NCBI RefSeq assembly: GCF_025998535.1
Contig: NZ_AP024233.1
Span: forward strand, 3,000,001-3,064,000
Source of the DNA: Desulfolithobacter dissulfuricans
GTDB lineage: Bacteria > Desulfobacterota > Desulfobulbia > Desulfobulbales > Desulfobulbaceae
Reading direction: 5' to 3'
Length of the DNA: 64,000 nt
Both the position numbers and the translations under genes were made by a program. Shown in pieces: positions 17,861 through 26,219 of the stretch (its first letter is position 1; the number at the start of each line of letters is the position of its first letter). Under the pieces are notes generated by a model. The model did no database searches and was not told where the DNA came from. It worked only from the letters and a program-made list of their open reading frames with translations.

Positions 17861-18612
17861 ATAAAATGAATAATCCGAGCAAACGATTCGGATTTGAGTG
17901 CTGCGCCGCCCACCAGCGCGCCATCTATATCGGGCTCGGCCATGAGACTGTCCACGTTCTCAGGCTTAACCGAGCCACCATACAATATTCTCACTTGCTG
18001 AGCAAGCTTTTTCTCATATAGATTCCCAACAACACTCCTGATGAACCGATGGGCTTCCTGGGCCTGCTCCTTGCTCGCGGTCTTGCCGGTGCCGATGGCC
18101 CAGACAGGCTCGTAGGCAATGACCACCCGGGCCATATCTCCGGCCTCCACGCCGGCAAGCCCGGACCGGACCTGCTGCTCCAGGATCTGCATGGTGATCC
18201 CGTCTTCCCGATCTTCCAGGGTCTCCCCCACACAGAGGATCGGAACCAGCCCGAACCTGAGCGCCCCGCACAACCGCCTGTTGATCAGGTCATCGGTTTC
18301 CCCGAAGATATGACGCCGCTCAGAATGACCGACGATAACCAGGCTGACACCGAACTCCCTGAGCATCACCGGTGAAACCTCGCCGGTGAAGGCGCCCTGC
18401 TCCTCCCAGGCCACGTTCTGGGCCCCCAGCAGCACCGGGGAATCGGCCAGGACTTCCGCCACCGCAGGCAGAGAGGTAAAGGCCGGGGCAATCATCACGT
18501 CCCGGTCAGCCACGTCGGAGGCTGCGTCGGCAATGGTCCGGGCCAGGGCAACGGCCTGGTCCGAGGTCAGGTGCATCTTCCAGTTACCGGCAATCAAGGG
18601 TCTCCTTTCCAT
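17857..18612 (-). CDS. tpiA: Triosephosphate isomerase
   Basis: This 251-residue TIM-barrel enzyme interconverts glyceraldehyde 3-phosphate and dihydroxyacetone phosphate. It shows GNWKMHLT (Lys12-type residue), GHSERRHIFGE (catalytic His), AYEPVWAIGTGKTAS (catalytic Glu, loop 6) and LYGGSVKPEN (phosphate site). I start at the ATG at 18612, preceded by GAGGA, since the family begins with RRPLIAGNWK. It lies ten bases after pgk and overlaps secG by four bases, giving a pgk-tpiA-secG operon. Confidence 0.96.
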   Translation of the reverse strand: MERRPLIAGNWKMHLTSDQAVALARTIADAASDVADRDVMIAPAFTSLPAVAEVLADSPVLLGAQNVAWEEQGAFTGEVSPVMLREFGVSLVIVGHSERRHIFGETDDLINRRLCGALRFGLVPILCVGETLEDREDGITMQILEQQVRSGLAGVEAGDMARVVIAYEPVWAIGTGKTASKEQAQEAHRFIRSVVGNLYEKKLAQQVRILYGGSVKPENVDSLMAEPDIDGALVGGAALKSESFARIIHFI

Positions 18613-18622
18613 TTCGTCCTCC

Positions 18623-19813
18623 TCAGTTTTCCTGCCCCTCTTCCAGGGCAGCAACTCCGGGCAGCTCCTTACCCTCCATCAGCATGAGAAATGCACCGCC
18701 TCCGGTGGACATATAGGAGATGTTTTCAGCCTCGCCGAACTTATTCACCGCCGCGTTGGAGTCGCCGCCACCGGTGATGCTCAGGGCATGGGAAGAACCA
18801 ACGGTATGGGCCAGGGCCATGGTACCGCGGGCAAAGGCATCCATCTCGAAAGCGCCCATGGGGCCGTTCCAGACAATGGTCTTCGCGTCTGCCAGGGCCT
18901 CGCCAAAACAGATCACCGAAGCAGGACCGATATCAAGGGCCATCCAGCCAGACGGAATGTCCTGGATGGTAACCTGTTTTGTCACGGCATCGGGGGCAAA
19001 GCCATCGGCGGCAATGACATCCACCGGCAGGTACACCTTGACCCCTTTCTCCCGGGCCCGGGCAAGCAGTTTGCCGGCCTCATCCAGGAGCTCATCCTCC
19101 ACCCTGGAAGCACCCACATCGTACCCCTGGCTTTTGAGAAAGGTATTGGCCATGGCTCCACCGATCAGCATCCGATCCACTTTGGCCAGCATGTTGGTCA
19201 GAGCACCGAGTTTGCTCGACACCTTGGCGCCGCCAACAATGGCCACCAAGGGGCGGATCGGCTCATCCATGGAGCGATGGAAATAATCGAGCTCCTTTTT
19301 GAGCAGAAAGCCTGCTCCCTTGCTGGCGCATAACCTGGGCACCCCGACCACCGAGGCATGGGCCCGGTGGGAGACCGCAAAGGCATCGTTGACATAGACC
19401 TCGGCCAGGGCGGCCAACTGGCGGGCAAAGTCCGGATCATTCTCCTGCTCGCCTGGATGATAGCGCAGGTTTTCCAGCAGAGCCAGCTCACCATCCGCCA
19501 TGGCACGGACCACCGCCTCGGCCTCGGGCCCGACGCAGTTCGGAGCGAAGGCGACATCGCGCCCGACAAGACGGCCAAGATGGGCGGCCACCGGGGCCAG
19601 AGAGTACTCGTCCACCCGCTGGCCTTTTGGCCGGCCGAGATGGGAACAGAGGATCACCCGGGCCCCCTGCTCCAGGGCGTACTCAATGGTGGGCAGGGCC
19701 ATACGGATCCTGGTATCATCGGTAATTCCGCCCTGCCTGTCCATGGGCACATTGAAATCCACCCGGACAAGTACCCGTTTTCCCGCAATGTCCAGATCCC
19801 GAATTGTCTTCAC
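18623..19813 (-). CDS. pgk: Phosphoglycerate kinase
   Basis: The enzyme makes ATP from 1,3-bisphosphoglycerate. Signatures include RVLVRVDFNVPMD, SHLGRPKG, ENLRYHPGE, VAIVGGAKVSSK and the nucleotide-binding ITGGGDSNAAVNKFG. From the GTG at 19813 the protein is 396 residues, the usual length. I prefer this GTG over the upstream ATG at 19834 because AAGGAGG stands a few bases before it and the family starts with K(T)IRDLD. Repeat copy 2 lies just upstream, between pgk and rimI. Confidence 0.96.
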   Translation of the reverse strand: MKTIRDLDIAGKRVLVRVDFNVPMDRQGGITDDTRIRMALPTIEYALEQGARVILCSHLGRPKGQRVDEYSLAPVAAHLGRLVGRDVAFAPNCVGPEAEAVVRAMADGELALLENLRYHPGEQENDPDFARQLAALAEVYVNDAFAVSHRAHASVVGVPRLCASKGAGFLLKKELDYFHRSMDEPIRPLVAIVGGAKVSSKLGALTNMLAKVDRMLIGGAMANTFLKSQGYDVGASRVEDELLDEAGKLLARAREKGVKVYLPVDVIAADGFAPDAVTKQVTIQDIPSGWMALDIGPASVICFGEALADAKTIVWNGPMGAFEMDAFARGTMALAHTVGSSHALSITGGGDSNAAVNKFGEAENISYMSTGGGAFLMLMEGKELPGVAALEEGQEN

Positions 19814-19843
19814 ACCCCCCTCCTTGCTCTGCAAAATAAAATC

Positions 19844-20013
19844 TGATTACCACTGAAATTCAGCCTTCGATGGATGAAGGTGTCGGCCTCGCTTGTTGCA
19901 CGGGTGTCTGTGGCCTGGATGGCCACAGTCAAGTCCCCAGGGACGGGTTTATGGCGTCCCGTGAAACAAGCGAGGCCGACACCGGTTTCAATGACAAAGA
20001 TTGATGGTAATCA
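19844..20013. repeat. 170-bp palindromic element, family A, copy 2, with 12-bp flanking direct repeats
   Basis: Same boundaries as copy 1 (TGATTACCA...TGGTAATCA). The left arm GGTGTCGGCCTCGCTTGTTG pairs with a right arm AACAAGCGAGGCCGACACC. A perfect 12-bp direct repeat, CAAAATAAAATC, flanks it (19832-19843 and 20014-20025), which looks like a target-site duplication. The second flank overlaps the rimI stop codon. Confidence 0.9.
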
Positions 20014-20023
20014 CAAAATAAAA

Positions 20024-20467
20024 TCATCCGTCCCTGAGCTCCAAGCCCAGAATCAGGGCATCATCGGTGGGCTGACGGTAATAGTCCGGACGCCGGCCGA
20101 CCTCGACAAAACCCTCTTTGGCGTAGAACCGCAAGGCAGTACTGTTCGCGCTCCGCACCTCCAGCAGACAGGAGGTGACACCGTGGCGCCGCAACGCAGC
20201 GACCCCGGCCCGCAACAGGGTACTGCCTATGCCCAGGCGCCGGCTCCGGTCGCGGACCCCGATACGCAGGAGTTCAGCCTCGAGCCCGCAAAACCGGAAA
20301 AAGCCATACCCCGCCACCTGACCATGCATTTCGAACACCAGCCGGATCCCGTGCTCGCCCTGCAGCTCGGCCTCGACAAGACTGCGGGACCAGGGCGTGT
20401 CCATCACCGCCTCTTCGATGGCGACAACCGATGCCACATCTCCGGCCCGCATGGGCCGGACACTCAC
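20024..20467 (-). CDS. rimI: Ribosomal protein S18 alanine N-acetyltransferase-type GNAT enzyme
   Basis: The 147-residue protein is a single GNAT acetyltransferase domain. It has the RimI-type N-terminus (VRPMRAGDVASVVAIEEAVM) with TPWSRSLVEAEL, the acetyl-CoA-binding DRSRRLGIGSTLLRAGVAAL (Q/RxxGxG/A motif) and the ending LLEVRSANSTALRFYAKEGF plus VGRRPDYY. These are hallmarks of RimI, which acetylates the N-terminus of ribosomal protein S18. The start overlaps the gap stop by four bases, so the two are coupled. Substrate assignment within GNAT families is never certain from sequence alone. Confidence 0.88.
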   Translation of the reverse strand: MSVRPMRAGDVASVVAIEEAVMDTPWSRSLVEAELQGEHGIRLVFEMHGQVAGYGFFRFCGLEAELLRIGVRDRSRRLGIGSTLLRAGVAALRRHGVTSCLLEVRSANSTALRFYAKEGFVEVGRRPDYYRQPTDDALILGLELRDG

Positions 20468-21684
20468 ACCATGCTCTGGGCTACAGATACGGTCAGCTCC
20501 CCGAGCATGTTGGTATAACTGCCAAGCTCGTTATCGTACCAGCCGTAGATCACAGCCTGGGTCACCGGCACCTCGAGCACCGGCGGCACCTGACCCGGCT
20601 CGAAATTGCATGACTTGACATGCTCCAGATTGACGGAAATGGACGCGGTCCGGGTGTGGGTCTCGGTGGCCTCGATAACCGCCGCTGCCTCGGGAATGCC
20701 GATGATATCCGACGATACGTTCTGCTCCTCGGAATACTCGAGATAGGGAGAACTGGCAGCAAAATCCCTGTAGATGGAATTGATCAACTCCCGGTTGATG
20801 GGTTTTTCCAGCTCATCCTGGAGGTTCAGCACCAGGACGATCAGGGAGCCGGTGGTGGTGGGTACCCGCACCGACTCGGCAATGAAACCGATGGATTTCA
20901 TCTCCGGGATAACCAGGGCCAGGGCCTTGGCCGCGCCGGTGGTGGTCAGGATGATATTATTGAGAATCGAGCGGTTCTTGCGCAGATCCGTGGCTCCGGT
21001 GGCAGCCAACCGGTCCAGGACCTGCTGGCTGCCGGTGGCGGCATGCACGGTAACCATAGAGGCAGACAGCATCCGGTCGGCACCGAACTGGTCCATGAGC
21101 GGCTTGATCATATAGGAAAGACAGGTGGTGGTACAGGAGGCGGCGGAGATAACAGAGTGCCTGGCCGGATCATAGTCGTCGTCATTGATACCCATGACCG
21201 TGGTGACCGCATCATCAGGCATGTCGATCCCCTTGGATTTGATCTTGAACGGCGCGGAAACCAGCACCTTTTCGGCCCCGGCCTGCAGGTGACCCCGGAC
21301 CGAACCGCGGGGATCGTCGGGATCGGCAGTGGGATCCTTGAACACCCCGGTGGTATCCACCACCAACCGGACGCCGTTCTCCTGCCACTTGATATCCCGG
21401 GGATTACGTGCCTCGCGCAGCACGGTGACCGGAACCCCGTTCACGGTCATGGTGCCGGCGGATTCATCGAGATTTTCAATAACCCGGCCGCCCCGGTGGC
21501 CGTGCAGATACATGGACAGCCGACCGTAGGTGGAATCGCGCTCGATGGCCGCGGCGATATCCTGCATGCCCTGGCCCACATCCCGGCCCAGATTGACCAC
21601 GATTTCCGAAAAAAACTTGCGAGAAACATGGTGCCAAAGCGAAAGCTTACCGATTCTGCCAAGGCCATTGATTCCGAGTTTCAT
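20464..21684 (-). CDS. gap: Glyceraldehyde-3-phosphate dehydrogenase, long form
   Basis: The enzyme oxidises glyceraldehyde 3-phosphate with NAD(P). It begins MKLGINGLGRIGKLSLWHH (Rossmann GxGxxG) and has the catalytic Cys in ISAASCTTTCLSY at about residue 184, then GAAKALALVIPE and WYDNELGSYTNM. At 406 residues it is roughly 70 longer than classical GapA, and the catalytic Cys is about 30 positions later, so there are insertions in the NAD domain and beyond. I prefer the ATG at 21684 over 21693, since GGAG would be too close to the earlier one. It is followed by rimI with a four-base overlap. Confidence 0.93.
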   Translation of the reverse strand: MKLGINGLGRIGKLSLWHHVSRKFFSEIVVNLGRDVGQGMQDIAAAIERDSTYGRLSMYLHGHRGGRVIENLDESAGTMTVNGVPVTVLREARNPRDIKWQENGVRLVVDTTGVFKDPTADPDDPRGSVRGHLQAGAEKVLVSAPFKIKSKGIDMPDDAVTTVMGINDDDYDPARHSVISAASCTTTCLSYMIKPLMDQFGADRMLSASMVTVHAATGSQQVLDRLAATGATDLRKNRSILNNIILTTTGAAKALALVIPEMKSIGFIAESVRVPTTTGSLIVLVLNLQDELEKPINRELINSIYRDFAASSPYLEYSEEQNVSSDIIGIPEAAAVIEATETHTRTASISVNLEHVKSCNFEPGQVPPVLEVPVTQAVIYGWYDNELGSYTNMLGELTVSVAQSMV

Positions 21685-21934
21685 AGTGTCCATTCTCCTT
21701 TACTGGTATAATGTTCTCCTGAGCGGGCCGCCCCGGCTCAGAAAATTTCAGAAAAACAAAAAACAGCTCCCGTCCCCTGAAAAGGCAGTTTGGCCCCTCA
21801 CTCACCGTGGTACCGGTGCCGGATAGCCCAGTTGCCAGTGAACATACCGCACAGCCTGGTATACGGTCAAGCCGTTCCATGGGCCAAACAGGCAATTTTT
21901 CACGGTATTTGTTGCACCCCAAAGGAAATTATCA

Positions 21935-22654
21935 ATGCAGCTTCCCAAAATCAGACAATCCGCCACCCTGATCAAACGCTATAAACGCTTCCTGGCCGAC
22001 GTGCTCCTGGAAGACGGCAGCGAACTCACCGTTCACTGTCCCAACTCCGGGTCCATGCGCGGCTGCTCCACCCCGGGCAGCCCGGTGATCATTTCAGACT
22101 CCGGCAATCCCGAGAGAAAATACCGCTGGACCCTGGAGATGGTCCGGGAAAAAGGGGTCTGGATCGGTGTCAACACCAACCTGACCAACAAGCTGGTCTA
22201 CGAGGCATTGCGCACCGGGGTGATCGATGATTTCGGTCAGATCCACACCATCCGTCCCGAGGTCAGGGTATCGGACCGGAGCCGCCTGGATTTCGTCCTC
22301 GAGAGCGATGCAGGCCAGGTATATATTGAGGTCAAGAACTGCTCCCTGGTGGAAAACGGCAGAGCTCTCTTTCCCGACGCGGTCACGGCCAGAGGCACGA
22401 AACACCTGGAAGAACTGGCTCTTCTACGCAAAAACGGCGCCCAGGCCGCTGTTCTCTTCTGCGTCCAGCGGGCGGACGGGGCCTGGTTCGCCCCGGCCGA
22501 CGAGATAGATCCCCTCTATGCCGACACGCTGCGCAAGGTAAGCGATCAGGGCGTCCGGATCCTGGCTTACCGGGCTGAAGTACAGCCGAACCAAGTCACG
22601 ATCACCGAAAAAATTCCCTGCCGGATCTACCCCGAAGAGATGCCTTCCCGGTGA
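21935..22654 (+). CDS. sfsA: SfsA family DNA-binding/nuclease-like protein
   Basis: This 239-residue protein matches SfsA (sugar fermentation stimulation protein A) over its whole length: RYKRFLADVLLEDG near the start, HCPNSGSMRGC, RKYRWTLEMVR, VNTNLTNKLVYEAL, SRLDFVLE, YIEVKNCSLVENGRALFPDA and TARGTKHLEEL. The C-terminal half has a PD-(D/E)xK nuclease-like fold (D...EVKN). The physiological role of the family is poorly known. It is monocistronic, divergent from gap with about 250 bases between, and convergent with pyrC. Confidence 0.93.
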   Translation: MQLPKIRQSATLIKRYKRFLADVLLEDGSELTVHCPNSGSMRGCSTPGSPVIISDSGNPERKYRWTLEMVREKGVWIGVNTNLTNKLVYEALRTGVIDDFGQIHTIRPEVRVSDRSRLDFVLESDAGQVYIEVKNCSLVENGRALFPDAVTARGTKHLEELALLRKNGAQAAVLFCVQRADGAWFAPADEIDPLYADTLRKVSDQGVRILAYRAEVQPNQVTITEKIPCRIYPEEMPSR

Positions 22655-22691
22655 ACGGGGGAACAGCCAGCCCTGAATCGCGGGGAAGGCG

Positions 22692-23975
22692 TCAGTCAGT
22701 GGCCCTCAGCTCAAAGGTGACCCGGCCTCCCACCATGGTGAGCACGGCCCGGCCCTGCAGCCGCCAGTCGAGAAATGGCGAGTTGCTGCTCTTTGAGACC
22801 ACCATATCCTCGGTATAATCAAAGGAAAGTTCGGGATCGATCACCGTGATATCGGCCGGCTCTCCGGGAGAGAGTGAGCCGCCGGGCACGCCGAGGATGG
22901 CGGCGGGACGGACAGACATGCACTGTACCAGACCGACGGGATCCAGGACCCCGTCCCGCACCAGGGCAAGGGACAGAGGAAGAGAGGTCTCCAGGCCGAT
23001 GATGCCGTTGGCGGCCAGATCGAATTCCACCTCTTTTTCCAGTCTGGAATGGGGCGCATGGTCGGTTGCAATGGCATCGAGCGTGCCATCAGCCAGCCCG
23101 GCACAGATGGACTGCCGGTCCTCTTCGGTGCGCAGAGGCGGATTCATCTTGGCGTTGGTGTTGTATCCCTCCACCGCCTCTTCGGTCAGGGTGAAGTAAT
23201 GAGGCGTGGTCTCCGCGGTCACAGGCACCCCGCGCTCCTTGGCCCGCCGGATCAGGTCCACGCTCATGGCCGCGGAGACATGGGCGATATGGACCGGCCG
23301 GCCGGTGTATTCGGCCAGGGCGATCTCCCGGTAGACCATGATAGACTCGGCCGCGGTGGGAATACCGCGCAGGCCCAGACGGGTGGCGACCTTGCCCTCG
23401 TTCATGACCCCGTGCCGACTGAGGGAGGGTTCCTCGCTGTGGGAAATGACCGCCAGCCCGAAATCACCGGCATATTCCAGGGCCCGCCGCATGAGCTGGC
23501 TGTTCCAGACCGGCAGCCCGTCGTCCGAAACAGCGACCACGCCGGCATCCCGCATCTCGCCGAAATCAGCCAGGGTCTCGCCCCCACTCTGCCTGGAGAT
23601 AGTGCCCACCGGATAGACCCGGGCAAAGCCCTCCCGGGCCCGCTCCAGGATAAGAGCGGTCACTGACCGACAGTCGTTCACCGGCCGGGTGTTGGGCATG
23701 CAGGCCACAGCAGTAAAACCACCGGCCGCCGCGGCCCGGGTACCGGAAACGATATCTTCCTTGTACTCCTCACCCGGTTCCCGGAGATGGACATGCATGT
23801 CGATAAGACCCGGCACCACCCAGCAGCCCGAGGCATCGACTTCTCGGGTACTGTCCGGCAGATCCCGGGGTGATTCCACCAGTACGCCATCTCGGACAAA
23901 CAGGTCACCGACCCGGTCAATACCGTTTACCGGGTCGATGATCCGGCCATTCCTGATGCGCCAATCGTTGGCCAT
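22692..23975 (-). CDS. pyrC: Dihydroorotase
   Basis: This 427-residue amidohydrolase closes carbamoyl-aspartate to dihydroorotate in pyrimidine synthesis. It has the type I dihydroorotase signatures: VVPGLIDMHVHLREPGEEYK (zinc-binding HxH), ACMPNTRPVND (substrate), SHSEE, IAHVSAA and AIATDHAPHSRLEK (catalytic Asp). I start at the ATG at 23975 (MANDWRIRNGRIIDPVNG). pyrB lies upstream on the same strand with an inverted-repeat element between them, so the usual pyrB-pyrC pair is intact though separated by about 280 bases. Confidence 0.95.
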   Translation of the reverse strand: MANDWRIRNGRIIDPVNGIDRVGDLFVRDGVLVESPRDLPDSTREVDASGCWVVPGLIDMHVHLREPGEEYKEDIVSGTRAAAAGGFTAVACMPNTRPVNDCRSVTALILERAREGFARVYPVGTISRQSGGETLADFGEMRDAGVVAVSDDGLPVWNSQLMRRALEYAGDFGLAVISHSEEPSLSRHGVMNEGKVATRLGLRGIPTAAESIMVYREIALAEYTGRPVHIAHVSAAMSVDLIRRAKERGVPVTAETTPHYFTLTEEAVEGYNTNAKMNPPLRTEEDRQSICAGLADGTLDAIATDHAPHSRLEKEVEFDLAANGIIGLETSLPLSLALVRDGVLDPVGLVQCMSVRPAAILGVPGGSLSPGEPADITVIDPELSFDYTEDMVVSKSSNSPFLDWRLQGRAVLTMVGGRVTFELRATD

Positions 23976-24011
23976 AATTATTCTTCTCTGTTGTTCCGTG
24001 GTTGCAGAATT

Positions 24012-24219
24012 TGTCACCTAAATCCTGCAGTTATCCGGCATTCGAAGTCGATACAGGCACATCTACGGCGTCGGCTTCACCGGTTTCGTGCTCGACGTAC
24101 CAACAGTACGCCTGCGCCGAAACCGGCTCGCCTCCTTGTAGCTGCACCTGTTTCGACGTTCTCGGTGCACGAACAGTGATGCGGCCTGACCGCATGACGG
24201 CTGCAGGATTTAGGTGACA
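24012..24219. repeat. 208-bp inverted-repeat element, family B
   Basis: A perfect 19-bp terminal inverted repeat, TGTCACCTAAATCCTGCAG and its complement, bounds this stretch between pyrB and pyrC. Internal sequence is partly palindromic (ACCGGTTTCG and CGAAACCGG). No transposase is encoded, so it looks like a miniature non-autonomous element. No flanking direct repeat is obvious. Confidence 0.8.
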
Positions 24220-24251
24220 GGACAAAACAGGGAGCCGCGCCCCCGGCCGGC

Positions 24252-25184
24252 TCAGCTGTTTCCCATGACCAGGTACAAAAGAGCCATCCGCACCGCAACG
24301 CCGTTGGTAACCTGTTCCAGAATCACCGATCGCGGCCCATCGGCCACGTCGGGCATCAGTTCAATTCCGCGGTTGATCGGGCCTGGATGCATTATCAGGG
24401 CATCGGGTCGGGCCAGATCAGCCACCTCGCGTGTCACGCCATACTGCTGCGCATATTCCCGGAAAGAGGGGATCAGGGGATCGCTCTGCCGTTCCTTCTG
24501 GATACGCAGGGTCATCACCACATCGGCATCCCGGACCGCCTCTTCAAGGGACGGCGCCACGGTGGCGCCCAGATGTTCGAGATCCGGAGGCAGCAGGGTC
24601 GCCGGACCATAAACATGGACCTCCGAACCCATCTTGGTAAAACCGAGGATATCGGAATGGGCCACCCGGCTGTGAAGGATATCACCGATGATGGCAATTT
24701 TCAGCCCATGGAGCTTGCCCTTGTGTTCCCGGACGGTCATCAGGTCGAGCAGCCCTTGGGAGGGGTGTTCATGGGTGCCGTCCCCGGCATTGATCACGGC
24801 CGCATCCACATGCCTGCTCAGCATGTGCGGCGCCCCGGAAAAACTGTGACGGATGATGATGATGTCCGGATGCATGGCGTCGATATTTCGTGCCGTATCG
24901 ATCAGGGTTTCACCCTTGACCGCGCTGGAAGTGGAGGCGGAGATGTTGAAGGTATCGGCGCTCATGCGCTTGGCCGCCACCTCGAAGGAGAGCCGGGTCC
25001 GGGTGGAGGGCTCGAAAAAGAGGTTGATGATGGTGTTGCCGCGCAGGGTGGGAACTTTCTTGATGGGACGGGCCGAGATTTCCTTGAACGATTCGGCGGT
25101 ATCTAAAATGTATTGAATATCATCGGAAGAGAGATGATCGATGCCAAGGACATGACGATGTGAAAAAAAATATCCGGTGCTCAT
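24252..25184 (-). CDS. pyrB: Aspartate carbamoyltransferase catalytic subunit
   Basis: PyrB joins carbamoyl phosphate and aspartate. The 310-residue protein has the carbamoyl-phosphate site [13 protein letters not shown] (near residue 57), the family motif [15 protein letters not shown] (near 133), MTLRIQKER and [11 protein letters not shown]. Length is typical. There is no pyrI regulatory gene next to it. The downstream end faces an inverted-repeat element and then pyrC on the same strand. Confidence 0.96.
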   Translation of the reverse strand: MSTGYFFSHRHVLGIDHLSSDDIQYILDTAESFKEISARPIKKVPTLRGNTIINLFFEPSTRTRLSFEVAAKRMSADTFNISASTSSAVKGETLIDTARNIDAMHPDIIIIRHSFSGAPHMLSRHVDAAVINAGDGTHEHPSQGLLDLMTVREHKGKLHGLKIAIIGDILHSRVAHSDILGFTKMGSEVHVYGPATLLPPDLEHLGATVAPSLEEAVRDADVVMTLRIQKERQSDPLIPSFREYAQQYGVTREVADLARPDALIMHPGPINRGIELMPDVADGPRSVILEQVTNGVAVRMALLYLVMGNS

Positions 25185-25208
25185 GTTTTTGCCGGAGCCA
25201 TAATATGC

Positions 25209-25859
25209 TTAATGTACGATATCTCCCAATCGGTCCCAGCGGATGGAAGTGAATCTGTCCACGGAAAGCAGCGGTTTTTGTACGTCCCAGGACCAGTAAA
25301 TGATAAAGGCCTTGCCCCGGACCGCGGACAGGTCCACATAGCCCCAGAATCGACTGTCAAAGGAGTTGTCCCGGTTGTCACCCATGACAAAGAGCTTGCC
25401 CTGGGGCACGGTGACCGGACCGAAATTATCGCGCGGGCTCACCGATCCCGGCAGAACCTTGGGATCGGTATGGATGGCGTACTTGTCCGGAGAGAGCCTG
25501 TTGTTGACATAAACCTTCTTGTTGCGGACCTGGACCGTGTCACCGCCCACGGCAACGACCCGCTTGATGTAGTCCAGTTTGGGATCGCGGGGGAACTTGA
25601 AGACAATGATATCGCCGCGCCGGGGTTTCTTGACGGGGACGATAATCTTGTCGATTACCGGCACTTTGATACCGTAGATGAACTTGTTGACCAGGATATG
25701 GTCCCCGATCTGCAGGGTCGGCAACATGGAGCCGGAAGGAATTTTGAAGGCCTGAACAACGAAGGTCCGGATAAAGAGCGCCAGGAGCAGGGCAATGATG
25801 ATCGCCTCGGCGTACTCGCGGAAGACGGACTTCTTCTTGGTATTTTGCAGATATGCCAC
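25209..25859 (-). CDS. lepB: Signal peptidase I
   Basis: This 216-residue membrane protease removes signal peptides of exported proteins. One N-terminal membrane anchor (AEAIIIALLLALFIRTFVVQ) is followed by the catalytic Ser motif KIPSGSMLPTLQIGD and the catalytic Lys motif RRGDIIVFKFP...KRVVAVGGDTV. The GDNRDNSFDSRFWGYV box is also present. Only one anchor segment is seen, as in most non-enteric homologues. It lies upstream of pyrB with about 25 bases between, and diverges from the pil operon. Confidence 0.95.
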   Translation of the reverse strand: MAYLQNTKKKSVFREYAEAIIIALLLALFIRTFVVQAFKIPSGSMLPTLQIGDHILVNKFIYGIKVPVIDKIIVPVKKPRRGDIIVFKFPRDPKLDYIKRVVAVGGDTVQVRNKKVYVNNRLSPDKYAIHTDPKVLPGSVSPRDNFGPVTVPQGKLFVMGDNRDNSFDSRFWGYVDLSAVRGKAFIIYWSWDVQKPLLSVDRFTSIRWDRLGDIVH

Positions 25860-26091
25860 AGAAATTTCCGGAAAAAAGAAAAAGTAAAACAGCAGGTGTC
25901 AAAAAACTACCCGAATCCACAGGAAGTTTCAAGGAGGTTTTCTTCCTCCCCACCCGGTCCTGGAGCCCCTGACAACACAAGATAAGATCTCAGCCCATAA
26001 AAAAACACAACATGTGGTATGAAACAGGGGTTACGTGCCATATCCGTTTGTTTTTCCATGGTTAAAAAGTTCAATTTTTTTTACTCATTAC

Positions 26092-26121
26092 TTGACAAAG
26101 GTTTTCATTTATGACCAGAAT
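26092..26121 (+). promoter_or_regulatory. Candidate sigma-70 promoter of the pil operon
   Basis: A perfect TTGACA at 26092-26097 is followed after 18 bases by CAGAAT at 26116-26121, about 100 bases before pilM. The region is AT-rich compared with its surroundings. The -10 match is weak, so this is a candidate only. Confidence 0.4.
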
Positions 26122-26219
26122 ACAAGCAGACGAATAATTTTATAGTCTTATCTCTGTTTTTCCCCTTCGCTTCCAGCCAGCTTTTTTTTTCGCCAGGTGA
26201 CGCAAAGGAACAATACTGA

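Noticed and set aside
24031-24225. Short frames inside element B that resemble small hypothetical proteins
   Set aside because: They lie wholly inside the inverted-repeat element and are better explained as mobile non-coding sequence.
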